Source of the DNA: DASQUK01 sp035641315
GTDB lineage: Bacteria > Actinomycetota > Acidimicrobiia > Acidimicrobiales > VFJN01
Length of the DNA stretch: 64,000 bases
NCBI GenBank assembly: GCA_035641315.1
Contig: DASQUK010000057.1
Location: 1 to 64,000 of the forward strand
Reading direction: 5' to 3'
Part shown: one piece after another, positions 7,827 through 15,785 of the stretch
Layout of the letters: each line of letters begins with the position of its first letter
How positions within the stretch are numbered: position 1 is the first letter of the stretch
Made by a program: the position numbers and the translations under genes
Notes under the pieces: model-generated
What the model was told of the DNA's origin: nothing
The model's database searches: none
Seen by the model: only the letters and a program-made list of their open reading frames with translations

Positions 7827-9025
7827 GAGCCGGCCGAAAGACGCATCGCGCTCGCCCGCATCGCCGGGCACTCGCCCTGCTGGTGCCGCTGCTCCTGCTG
7901 CTGAGCGCGTGCGCGTCGGACGCCCCACAGGACACCCTCGAGCCCGAGGGACCGATCGCCCGCAAGATCGACAACCTCGTCAACCCCGTCTTCCTCATCG
8001 CCGCCGTCGTCTTCGTGCTGGTGGAGTTCGGGGTGCTGTACCTGGTGCTCAAGTTCCGGCAGCGCAAGGACGACGACCCCGACGAGCTGCCGGGGCAGAC
8101 GCACGGCAACACCAAGCTCGAGATCGGCTGGACGGTACTCCCCGCCCTGCTGCTCGGCTTCGTGGCCTTCGCCACCATCGCGACGCTGCTGGACATCGAG
8201 GACACCGACGACGACCTCGCCATCCAGGTGACCGGCCAGCAGTGGTGGTGGGGGTTCACCTACGACACCGATGGCGACGGCGAGTTCACAGACGACGACG
8301 TGCTCACCGCCAACGACCTGGTCATCCCCGCGGGCCAGAACGTGGGCCTGGAGGTCACGTCCCGCGACGTGATCCACTCGTTCTGGATCCCCAAGCTCAA
8401 CGGCAAGAAGGACGCCGTACCCGGGCGCACGCACCCGCTCACCATCAACGCCGACGAGCCCGGCACCTACGTGGGCCAGTGCACCGAGTACTGCGGGCTG
8501 TCACACGGTTACATGCGCCAGCGCGTGGTCGCCCTGCCGCCCGACGAGTTCGAGGCCTGGCTCGAGGACCAGCAGGACGAGGCCGACATGCCCACCGACG
8601 ACCAGGCCGGGGCCGGCGCCGACCTGTTCGCCGCCCAGTGCTCGGTGTGCCACCTGGCACGGGGCATCAACGACGACGACTTCGAGGAGCGGGGCGACGG
8701 CACCGAGCAGCTGGTGTCCGACAAGGCCCCCGACCTGACGCACTTCGCCAGCCGGGGTGCCTTCGCCGGCGCGACATTCGACCTCTGGGAGGACCTGGAC
8801 GGCGACCACATTGTCGAGGCCGACGAGATCGGCACCGACAACGACGGCCAGCTCAACCGGGCGGATCTCGAGGCCTGGCTGCGCGACCCGCCGGGACAGA
8901 AGCCCATGGATGCCGTCAGCCCCGAGGAGGTCGAAGCCGGCGAGCAGGGCCGCGGCATGCCCAACCTGAACCTCTCCGAGGAGCAGATCGACCAGCTCGT
9001 TGCGTTCCTCGAGACGCTGGACTAG
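7823..9025 (+). CDS. ctaC: caa3-type cytochrome c oxidase subunit II with fused cytochrome c
   Basis: Entry point for electrons into the oxidase. The 400 residues show a lipoprotein signal (LLLSAC, Cys30), two helices (about 50-77 and 103-123) and a cupredoxin domain with 'QQWWWGFTYD'. The full CuA ligand set is present (H185, C220, C224, H228, M231 in 'CTEYCGLSHGYM'). A class I cytochrome c follows with CxxCH (C273, C276, H277) and probable Met379 in 'RGMPNLN'. Two 12-residue loops look like EF-hand calcium loops: D148-D159 (DTDGDGEFTDDD) in the cupredoxin domain and D324-E335 (DLDGDHIVEADE) in the cytochrome domain, with a third partial loop at about 339. ATG 7823 overlaps the previous stop. 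Confidence 0.93.
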   Translation: MRAGRKTHRARPHRRALALLVPLLLLLSACASDAPQDTLEPEGPIARKIDNLVNPVFLIAAVVFVLVEFGVLYLVLKFRQRKDDDPDELPGQTHGNTKLEIGWTVLPALLLGFVAFATIATLLDIEDTDDDLAIQVTGQQWWWGFTYDTDGDGEFTDDDVLTANDLVIPAGQNVGLEVTSRDVIHSFWIPKLNGKKDAVPGRTHPLTINADEPGTYVGQCTEYCGLSHGYMRQRVVALPPDEFEAWLEDQQDEADMPTDDQAGAGADLFAAQCSVCHLARGINDDDFEERGDGTEQLVSDKAPDLTHFASRGAFAGATFDLWEDLDGDHIVEADEIGTDNDGQLNRADLEAWLRDPPGQKPMDAVSPEEVEAGEQGRGMPNLNLSEEQIDQLVAFLETLD

Positions 9026-9038
9026 GGGTGGTACCGAG

Positions 9039-9118
9039 TGAGGTTCGATTCCGCGGATGACTTGTGAACGAGGTACGACATTGGACATGAGACCCGCCAG
9101 CGGCGGAATCGACCCTCA
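9039..9118. promoter_or_regulatory. 16-bp inverted repeat between ctaC and ctaD
   Basis: TGAGGTTCGATTCCGC (9039-9054) is repeated in inverted form at 9103-9118 with one mismatch. The spacer is 48 bases and contains CGCCAGCG. It fills the only sizeable gap in the functional oxidase operon, just before the ctaD ATG at 9125. It could be an operator, an RNA stem controlling ctaD translation, or a repeat element. Confidence 0.7.
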
Positions 9119-9124
9119 TTAGAC

Positions 9125-11254
9125 ATGGCGATCGTCGAACGACCCGCAGCACCCCTCGAGCTCGCCCCCGGGGCTACCGTCACCGTTCGCCCGCTCGGGG
9201 TCTTCACCCGGCCCAAGGCGACGACCGGCTGGCGCAGCTGGTTCACCACCGTCGATCACAAGCGCGTCGGCATCTTGTACGGCGCAGCGGCGATGTTCTT
9301 CTTCCTGCTGGGCGGCGTCGAGGCGCTGTTCATCCGGGCCCAGCTGGCGGCACCCGGCCAGGAGCTGTACTCGGCCGACCTCTACAACCAGCTCTTCACC
9401 ATGCACGGGGTGACGATGATCTTCCTCGTCGTCATCCCCATTGGCGCCGCGTTTATGAACTACCTCATGCCGCTGCAGATCGGGGCCCGCGACGTCGCGT
9501 TCCCGCGGGTCAACGCGCTCAGTTTCTGGGTGTTCCTGTTCGGCGGGCTTTTCCTGAACACGTCGTGGTTCCTGGGCGGCGGCGCGGACGGCGGCTGGTT
9601 CGCCTACGCCCCCAACACCGGCGTGACGTTCTCACCCGGTCACGGCATGGACTTCTACGCCCTCGGCCTGCAGATGACCGGCATCGCCTCGCTGCTGGGC
9701 GCCATCAACCTGGTGGTCACCGTGCTCAACATGCGGGCGCCGGGCATGACGCTCATGAAGATGCCGGTGTTCACCTGGATGGGCCTCGTCACGCAGCTGC
9801 TGCTGGTGTTCGCGCTGCCGGTCCTCTCGGTGGCGCTGTTCCTGCTCACCTTCGACCGGCTGTTCGACGCCAACTTCTTCAACGTGTCGGCGGGGGCCGA
9901 TCCGCTCCTGTGGGAGCACCTGTTCTGGATCTTCGGCCACCCGGAGGTCTACATCCTCATCCTGCCGGCCTTCGGGATCGTGTCCGAGATCGTCCCCGTG
10001 TTCTCGCGCAAGCCGATCTTCGGCTACCCGTTCATGGTGTTCTCGGGCATCGCCATCGGGTTCATGGGCTGGGGCGTGTGGGCGCACCACATGTTCGCCT
10101 CGGGCATGGGACCGATCTCGGTGGCGGCGTTCTCGCTGTCCACCATGTTCATCGCCGTGCCCACCGGCGTGAAGATCCTCAACTGGATGGCCACCATGTG
10201 GGGCGGCAAGTTGCGCTTCACCACGCCGATGCTGTTCGCCATCGGCCTGGTCACGATGTTCACCATCGGCGGCCTGTCGGGCGTGACCCACGCCGTCGCG
10301 CCCGCCGACACCCAGCAGACCGACACCTATTACATCGTCGCCCACTTCCACTACGTGCTCTTCGGCGGCGCGCTGATGGGCTTCCTGGGGGGCATGTACT
10401 TCTGGTGGCCCAAGGTGTTCGGCTTCGCGCTCAGCGACAAGTTGGGCAAGTGGCATTTCTGGTTGATCCTCATCGGGTTCAACCTCACCTTCGGGCCGAT
10501 GCACATCCTCGGGCTGCAGGGCATGCCCCGGCGGATGCACACCTACATCGCCGACTACGGCTTCGAGACGTGGAACATGGTGGCGACCATCGGGGCATTC
10601 CTGATCGCGGTGGCCATGCTGGTGTTCGTCGGGAACATCCTGATGAGCTGGCGGGCGCACCGCGCCAACCCGGTGGGCCCGGGGCCCGACCCGTGGGACG
10701 CCCGCAGCCTCGAGTGGAGCGTGCCGTCGCCGGTGCCCGCCCACAACTTCGACACCGTGCCCACCGTCTCGCACCTGGACGAGTTCTGGCACCACAAGTA
10801 CCAGGAGAACGCCGAGGGCAAGGTGGTGCGGGTCGCCACCGGCGCGGAGGTGGCCCAGAAGGGCGACGGTACCGGCGTGCACCTGCCGTCACCGTCGTAC
10901 TGGCCGCTGGTGCTGGCTGCCGCGCTGCCCATCGTCGGCTATGGCCTCATCTTCAACCTGGGGATCGCCGCCGCCGGCGGCGTGCTGGTGATCCTGGCGG
11001 GCTTCGGCTTCGGCTTCGAGCCGTCCGACGACCCCGAGGCGCACCACGGCCCCCACGGTCCCCTCGGCAACGGGCACGGCGACGGGCGCGCCGAGCTCGG
11101 CGCCGGGGAGGACGGCGCCGAGCCCGGGTCCGAAGGCGAGTCGGCAGCCAAGGTGGCGGCGGGAGAGGCCGAGCCGGTCGGCGTCACCAGTGGTGCCGGC
11201 GGCGCCCGCACGTCCGACACCGCGGCCGACGAGGAGGGCAGCAGCGATGGCTGA
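9125..11254 (+). CDS. ctaD: Cytochrome c oxidase subunit I
   Basis: Catalytic subunit of the terminal oxidase, with low-spin heme and the heme a3/CuB oxygen-reducing centre. All ligands are present: H94 (FTMHG), H272 with cross-linked Y276 (GHPEVY), H321-H322 (WAHHMF), H407 and H409 (AHFHYV). At 709 residues it is longer than usual. After the normal end it has a 'DPWDARSLEWSVPSP' tail, two further helices ('SPSYWPLVLAAALPIVGYGLIF' onward) like a fused subunit IV, and an about 90-residue hydrophilic Gly/Glu/His-rich C-terminus. ctaE starts inside its last codons. Confidence 0.96.
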   Translation: MAIVERPAAPLELAPGATVTVRPLGVFTRPKATTGWRSWFTTVDHKRVGILYGAAAMFFFLLGGVEALFIRAQLAAPGQELYSADLYNQLFTMHGVTMIFLVVIPIGAAFMNYLMPLQIGARDVAFPRVNALSFWVFLFGGLFLNTSWFLGGGADGGWFAYAPNTGVTFSPGHGMDFYALGLQMTGIASLLGAINLVVTVLNMRAPGMTLMKMPVFTWMGLVTQLLLVFALPVLSVALFLLTFDRLFDANFFNVSAGADPLLWEHLFWIFGHPEVYILILPAFGIVSEIVPVFSRKPIFGYPFMVFSGIAIGFMGWGVWAHHMFASGMGPISVAAFSLSTMFIAVPTGVKILNWMATMWGGKLRFTTPMLFAIGLVTMFTIGGLSGVTHAVAPADTQQTDTYYIVAHFHYVLFGGALMGFLGGMYFWWPKVFGFALSDKLGKWHFWLILIGFNLTFGPMHILGLQGMPRRMHTYIADYGFETWNMVATIGAFLIAVAMLVFVGNILMSWRAHRANPVGPGPDPWDARSLEWSVPSPVPAHNFDTVPTVSHLDEFWHHKYQENAEGKVVRVATGAEVAQKGDGTGVHLPSPSYWPLVLAAALPIVGYGLIFNLGIAAAGGVLVILAGFGFGFEPSDDPEAHHGPHGPLGNGHGDGRAELGAGEDGAEPGSEGESAAKVAAGEAEPVGVTSGAGGARTSDTAADEEGSSDG

Positions 11255-11882
11255 CACCGCGATCCACGGGTCGATCGCGGCCGAGACCGAGCACGGGGTG
11301 CCCAGCCACGCCACCAGCACCGGCATCTCCAACGAGAAGCTGGCGATGTGGGTGTTCCTCGGCTCCGACTGCCTGCTGTTCGGCGCCCTGATCTCCACCT
11401 ACCTGCTGCTGCGCCACCGCAGCCTCACCGGACCCGAGGAGCTGCGCGGCCCGGCCAACGTCTTCGACATCCCGTTCACGTCGGTGTCGAGCTTCGTGCT
11501 GCTGTTCAGCTCGCTGACCATGGCGCTGGCGGTCGGGGCGATCCACCGGGGCGACGTGCGCCGCTGCCGCACGTTCCTGCTGACCACCGCCCTGCTGGGC
11601 TCGGTGTTCATCGGCGGCCAGGTCTACGAGTTCACCAGCTTCGTGAACGAGGGGCTGGGCTACACAACCAACATCCTCGGGTCGGCCTTCTACACGCTGA
11701 CCGGCTTCCACGGCGTGCACGTGAGCGTGGGGATCATGTTCCTCATGTCGCTGTTCGTGATGTCGCTGCGGGGCAAGCTGGGGCCCGAGCGGGCCGAGAC
11801 GGTCGAGATCTTCGGCCTCTACTGGCACTTCGTCGACATCGTGTGGATCCTGATCTTCACGATCGTCTACCTGATCCCGTGA
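11247..11882 (+). CDS. ctaE: Cytochrome c oxidase subunit III
   Basis: 211-residue membrane subunit stabilising subunit I. It has five hydrophobic helices and the canonical motifs 'GQVYEF' (conserved Glu), 'LTGFHGVHVSVG' and 'YWHFVDIVWILIF'. The ATG at 11247 overlaps the ctaD stop by eight bases. It is the functional counterpart of the divergent gene at 6422. Confidence 0.95.
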   Translation: MADTAIHGSIAAETEHGVPSHATSTGISNEKLAMWVFLGSDCLLFGALISTYLLLRHRSLTGPEELRGPANVFDIPFTSVSSFVLLFSSLTMALAVGAIHRGDVRRCRTFLLTTALLGSVFIGGQVYEFTSFVNEGLGYTTNILGSAFYTLTGFHGVHVSVGIMFLMSLFVMSLRGKLGPERAETVEIFGLYWHFVDIVWILIFTIVYLIP

Positions 11883-11895
11883 CGGAGGCTGAGAG

Positions 11896-12273
11896 ATGAG
11901 CGTCGCCGAGACCGAGCACAAGGGGACCCCGCTCGAGCCGCATCACGAGGCCCACCAGAAGGAGCACCCCAGCGACTGGACGTACATCAAGGTCGCGCTC
12001 TTCCTCGGCGCTCTCACCGCGCTCGAGGTCTCCACGTACTTCTGGGAGGACCCCAGCACCACCGTGTTGGTGGCGACCCTGTTCCCGATGATGATCATCA
12101 AGTTCGGGGTCGTGGTCGCCTACTTCATGCACCTCCGCTACGACAACCCGCTGTTCCGGCGGGTGTTCGTGTTCGGGCTGATGCTGGCGGTCGTCGTCTA
12201 CCTCGTCGCCATGACCGCCATGCAGTTCTGGTCGGACGACTACGCCGTCGGGGCCCTCGGCCTGGTCACATGA
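11896..12273 (+). CDS. Cytochrome c oxidase subunit IV, prokaryotic type
   Basis: 125-residue membrane protein with a hydrophilic His-rich N-terminus and three hydrophobic helices. The 'IIKFGVVVAYFMHLRYDNPLFRRVF' stretch is characteristic of the CyoD/CtaF-like COX4 family ('KxxxVxxxFMHL'). It sits 13 bp after ctaE with an ATGA overlap into ctaG, completing the caa3 core. It is a small accessory subunit, probably for stability or assembly. Confidence 0.88.
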   Translation: MSVAETEHKGTPLEPHHEAHQKEHPSDWTYIKVALFLGALTALEVSTYFWEDPSTTVLVATLFPMMIIKFGVVVAYFMHLRYDNPLFRRVFVFGLMLAVVVYLVAMTAMQFWSDDYAVGALGLVT

Positions 12274-13190
12274 ACCTGTTCCCTGGCGCCCTTGAAGCTG
12301 GGGGTGCCGACTTCTGGCGGTGGCAGCCGCATCCCGAGGTGTGGCTGCTGGTGGGCGGCGTCGCCGTGCTGGCGATCTACGCCCTGAGGGTTGTGGGCCC
12401 CAAGGTGGTGCCGCCGGGCCAGCCCGTCGCCACCCGCAGCCAGATGGCCTGGCTCGTGCTGGGCGTCGCGCTGCTGTGGTTCGCCTCGGACTGGCCAATG
12501 CACGACGTCGCGGAGGAGTACCTGTTCTCGATCCACATGACCCAGCACATGCTGCTCACGTTCATGGTGCCGCCGGTGCTGCTGCTGGCCACGCCCGAGT
12601 GGCTCGCCCGGTTGGTGCTCGGCCGGGGTCGGGTCAAGCGGGCGTTCTTCGCCGTGGCCCGCCCGGTGCCGGCGGCGCTGGCGTTCAACGCCCTGCAGCT
12701 GCTGACCCACTGGCCGGGGATGGTCAACGCCTCGGTCGAGAACGCGCTGGTCCACTACCTGGTGCACACGGCGCTGGTGTCGGCGGCGTTCCTGCTGTGG
12801 ATCCCGATATGCGGGCCGCTGCCCGAGCTGCGCCTCTCGTACCCGGCGCAGATGCTGTACCTGTTCGTCACCTCCATCGTCCCGACGGTGCCCGCCGCCT
12901 GGTTGACGTTCGCCGAGGGCTCTGTCTACTCGGCGTACGACATCCCGCAGCGGTTGTGGGGCATCTCGGTCACGACCGACCAACAGGCGGCGGGGCTGAT
13001 CATGAAGCTGGTGGCGGGCGGGTTCCTGTGGCTGATCATCACCGTGCGGTTCTTCCAGTGGGCGTCGAAGTTCTCCGACACCGACAAGGCGGTGGATCAG
13101 GCCGGGCCCGCCCACGACCTCACGTGGGCCGACGTGGAGCGGGAGTTCGAGCAGCACCCGCCGCCGCCCGAGCCCCAGGTCCGCAGCTAG
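12270..13190 (+). CDS. ctaG: Cytochrome c oxidase assembly protein CtaG (caa3-type family)
   Basis: 306-residue polytopic protein of the caa3-associated CtaG family, linked to CuB delivery and assembly of subunit I. About seven helices carry the family's histidine motifs: 'DWPMHDVAEEYLFSIHMTQHMLLTFMVPP' (about 78-106) and 'LVHYLVHTALV'. A hydrophilic Pro-rich tail ends the protein. It overlaps the subunit IV stop (ATGA) and is the last gene of the oxidase operon. Only six bases separate it from the convergent ABC permease. Confidence 0.88.
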   Translation: MNLFPGALEAGGADFWRWQPHPEVWLLVGGVAVLAIYALRVVGPKVVPPGQPVATRSQMAWLVLGVALLWFASDWPMHDVAEEYLFSIHMTQHMLLTFMVPPVLLLATPEWLARLVLGRGRVKRAFFAVARPVPAALAFNALQLLTHWPGMVNASVENALVHYLVHTALVSAAFLLWIPICGPLPELRLSYPAQMLYLFVTSIVPTVPAAWLTFAEGSVYSAYDIPQRLWGISVTTDQQAAGLIMKLVAGGFLWLIITVRFFQWASKFSDTDKAVDQAGPAHDLTWADVEREFEQHPPPPEPQVRS

Positions 13191-13196
13191 CGCGGT

Positions 13197-13925
13197 TCAG
13201 TCCGACGGTTCCCAGCGGAACAGGCTCACCGCCAGCCCCACCGCCCCGACCGCCCACAGCGTCAGCACCGGCCACACCCGGCCCGGGATGCCCACGCCGT
13301 CTGTCAACGCACCGTGGGCCGCCTCGGCCAGCGCGGTGGAGGGCAGGGCGCGGGCGATGCCCCGCAGCGTCGACGGCAGCTCGTCGAGCGGGAACACCAT
13401 CCCTGACAGCAGCAGAAGCACCACGAAGATGGCGTTGGCGGCGGCCAGAGCCACCAGCGCCCGTAGCCGGCCGGCGAGCGCCAGCGCCAGCCCGGTGAAC
13501 GCCACCACCGCCAGCACCAGGGCGGCGACGAGGGGCAGCGGCTCGACGTCGGGACGCCAACCGAGGGCAAGCGCCGCCGCGGCCAGCACCGCCACCTGGA
13601 CAGCGATGACGATCAGCACGGACAGGGCCTTGGCGGCGACCAGCCGGGGTCGGCCCAGTGGCGTGGTGCCCAGCCGCTTGAGGACGCCGTAGGAACGGTC
13701 GAACCCGGTGGATATGGCCAGGTTGGCGAAGGCCGTGGCCAGCACCGCCAGGGCCAGCGTGCCCGGCGCCAGGAAGTCGACGTCGTCGCCGTCGATGGGC
13801 AGCACGTCGACCACCGAGAAGAACACCAGCACCACCACGGGGATGCCGAGGGTCAGCAGCAGCGACTCCGCGTTGCGGAACGTCAACGCCAGCTCCAGCC
13901 GCAGCTGCGCCCACAGTCCCCTCAC
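13197..13925 (-). CDS. ABC-2 type transporter permease
   Basis: 242-residue membrane component of an ABC exporter. It shows an N-terminal amphipathic stretch ('WAQLRLELALTFRNAESLLLTLGIPVVVLVFF') and six hydrophobic helices with a 'GFDRSYGVLKRLGTTPLGRPRLVAAK' cytoplasmic loop, typical of ABC-2 drug or polyketide exporters. ATG 13925 overlaps the ATPase stop. The substrate cannot be told from sequence; location next to an oxidase operon hints at a heme or copper role, but equally it may be drug efflux. Confidence 0.88.
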   Translation of the reverse strand: MRGLWAQLRLELALTFRNAESLLLTLGIPVVVLVFFSVVDVLPIDGDDVDFLAPGTLALAVLATAFANLAISTGFDRSYGVLKRLGTTPLGRPRLVAAKALSVLIVIAVQVAVLAAAALALGWRPDVEPLPLVAALVLAVVAFTGLALALAGRLRALVALAAANAIFVVLLLLSGMVFPLDELPSTLRGIARALPSTALAEAAHGALTDGVGIPGRVWPVLTLWAVGAVGLAVSLFRWEPSD

Positions 13926-14920
13926 GGCTCCACCTCCGCCGTCCCTTTCCCCCGCTCCTGACTTCTGGTGACGGAATCCGGCGGATCTCGACGGATCGCG
14001 TCACCAGAACCGGGCGACTCCGACGTCAGCCGCAGGAACACGTCCTCCAACCGCTGCCGTCCGGCCCTGAGGTCGCCGAGGGGCAGGTCGTGCTCGGCCA
14101 GCCAGGCGGTGATGGCCGCCACCGTCGCCGGCGTGGGCTCCGCCGTGACCTCGTACTCGCCAGGTCCGGTCTCGGCGACCGTGACGCCGCCGAGGCGCCC
14201 GGCCAGCGCGGCGGTGTCGATGCCGGGTGGCGCCGCGAACCGCACGGTTTCGCCTGCGCCTGGCCCCCGCATGATCTCGTCCAGCGGGCCCTCGGCCACC
14301 AGGCGGGCCCGGTCGATGATCACGACCCGATCGGCCACCCGCTCGGCCTCGTCGAGGTCGTGGGTGGTCAGCAGCACCGTGACGCCCTCGGAGCGCAGGT
14401 CGGCGATCACCTGGCGGATGACCTGGCGGCCGGCGGGATCGACCCCCGACGTGGGTTCGTCGAGGAACGCCACCTGCGGGCGGCCCACCAGGGCCAGGGC
14501 GAGCGCCAGGCGCCTCTGCTCGCCACCGGACAGCTGGCGGTAGGTGCGGCGCTCGAGCCCGCCGAGGCCCAGCCGCTCCAGCAGCTCGCCGGGGTCGAGC
14601 GACTCGGCGTAGAGGCTGGCCGCGTGCCGGACCGCCTCCAGCGCCCGCACACCGGGATGGATCCCGCCGTCCTGCAGCATCACGCCGATGCGCTCGACCA
14701 GCGACCGGTGGTCGGCGTGGGGGTCGAGCCCGATGACGGACATGCGGCCGAGCTTGGGCCGGCGCAGTCCCTCCAGCGACTCGATCGTCGAGGTCTTGCC
14801 GGCGCCGTTGGGCCCGAGCACGCAGGTGACCTCGCCCGCCTCGGCCTGGAACGACAGGGCGTCGACCGCGACGACCGCGCCGTAGGTGACCGTCAGTCCC
14901 TCGACCTCGATGGCGGACAT
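13922..14920 (-). CDS. ABC transporter ATP-binding protein (ABC-2 exporter)
   Basis: Energises the permease that follows it. The 332 residues contain Walker A 'GPNGAGKTS', signature 'LSGGEQRRLALALAL', Walker B 'VAFLDEPTSGVDP' and the switch 'LLTTHDLDEAERV'. An about 80-residue C-terminal domain ('AALAGRLGGVTVAETGPGEYEV') is typical of the DrrA/CcmA-like group. The ATG start follows 'gtccatcgc' upstream without a strong ribosome site. Confidence 0.93.
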   Translation of the reverse strand: MSAIEVEGLTVTYGAVVAVDALSFQAEAGEVTCVLGPNGAGKTSTIESLEGLRRPKLGRMSVIGLDPHADHRSLVERIGVMLQDGGIHPGVRALEAVRHAASLYAESLDPGELLERLGLGGLERRTYRQLSGGEQRRLALALALVGRPQVAFLDEPTSGVDPAGRQVIRQVIADLRSEGVTVLLTTHDLDEAERVADRVVIIDRARLVAEGPLDEIMRGPGAGETVRFAAPPGIDTAALAGRLGGVTVAETGPGEYEVTAEPTPATVAAITAWLAEHDLPLGDLRAGRQRLEDVFLRLTSESPGSGDAIRRDPPDSVTRSQERGKGTAEVEP

Positions 14921-14956
14921 GGCGACAGCGACGCTACCGCCGGGCCGTCACATGCT

Positions 14957-15066
14957 CCCCGTTCTTGGCCTTCGGTCGGGCCGCTCTGGCTGTCGACGTG
15001 TTGTCGCCCGCTCCCGCGGCCGCTCGGGCCGGGCTCGCTCTCTCGCCCCTACGGGGACGCTCGCTC
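14957..15066 (+). repeat. Dispersed palindromic repeat, copy A (hairpin unit plus type II unit)
   Basis: 14957-14990 is a hairpin unit: constant left CGTTCTTG, stem GGCC-TTC-GGTC, then GGGCCGCTCTGGC. After a TGTCGACGTG spacer, 15007-15034 is a type II unit without the hairpin (CCGCTCCCGCGGCCGCTCGGGCC). A CTCGCTCTCTCGCCC...GGGACGCTCGCTC tail follows, to 15066. The tail supplies the last codons and stop (15049-15051) of the LysE-family gene. Confidence 0.75.
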
Positions 15067-15699
15067 AGGCCGGCCACTCGCCGCCAGGCGGACGCCCAGG
15101 CCGATCATGGTCAGCCCGCCGACGCCCCCGAGGGCTTCCAGCCGGCGCGGCGAGCGGGCCAGCCAGCTGCGAACGGACCCGGCCAGCATCCCCCAGGTGC
15201 TGTCCGACACCACGGCGATGCCGACGGCGATGGCCCCGAGCGCCAGCATCTGCAGCGCCACCGGCGCCCCGCCCGGATCGACGAACTGCGGCAGGATCGC
15301 CGTGAAGAACACGATCCCCTTGGGGTTGCTGATGCCCACCACGAACCCCTCTACGGCCAGGCTGTGCCGCCAGCTGGTCGCGGCGCCCACGTCGAGGACC
15401 TCCGCCAGCTCCCGCCGGTGCCGGATGGCCTGGACGCCGAGGTACACCAGGTAGGCCGCGCCGAGCAACCGGACGGCGTTCAGAAGCACCACCGAGCGCT
15501 CGATGACGGCGCCGACGCCGAGGGCAACGGCGACGACCTGCATGTAGACGCCGGCGGCGTTGCCCATGGCGGTGACGACCGCTGCCCGGCGTCCCAGCGC
15601 CACACCCCGGCTCACGACGAACAGCACGCTCGGCCCCGGCACCACGATCAGCACGAATGCGGCCACGGTGAACGAGGCGAGCGCGTGCGAGTCGACCAC
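15049..15699 (-). CDS. LysE/RhtB family amino-acid exporter
   Basis: 216-residue inner-membrane exporter with six hydrophobic helices and the family opening 'FVLIVVPGPSVLFVVSRGVALGRRAAVVTAMGNAAG' (G-P-x-P motif). The mid-protein 'GISNPKGIVFFTAILPQF' is the second family signature. It starts with GTG 15699. The final residues (GRPERASP) and the stop are read from the edge of repeat copy A, so the original C-terminus was probably replaced. The substrate could be a basic amino acid or homoserine/threonine. Confidence 0.9.
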   Translation of the reverse strand: MVDSHALASFTVAAFVLIVVPGPSVLFVVSRGVALGRRAAVVTAMGNAAGVYMQVVAVALGVGAVIERSVVLLNAVRLLGAAYLVYLGVQAIRHRRELAEVLDVGAATSWRHSLAVEGFVVGISNPKGIVFFTAILPQFVDPGGAPVALQMLALGAIAVGIAVVSDSTWGMLAGSVRSWLARSPRRLEALGGVGGLTMIGLGVRLAASGRPERASP

Positions 15700-15716
15700 C
15701 GCCGCGACCCTAGGGG

Positions 15717-15764
15717 CTTCTGCCCGCGCTCACCGCGCCATTTGCGTCTCAGCGCGGGCAGAAG
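15717..15764. repeat. 14-bp perfect inverted repeat in the LysE/serS divergent gap
   Basis: CTTCTGCCCGCGCT (15717-15730) and its exact inverse (15751-15764) enclose a 20-base spacer containing CGCGCCATTTGCG. The arms nearly match those at 58438-58479. It occupies most of the promoter space between lysE-like and serS. Confidence 0.8.
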
Positions 15765-15785
15765 GGCTGGGTAGCCTCGGCGTCC

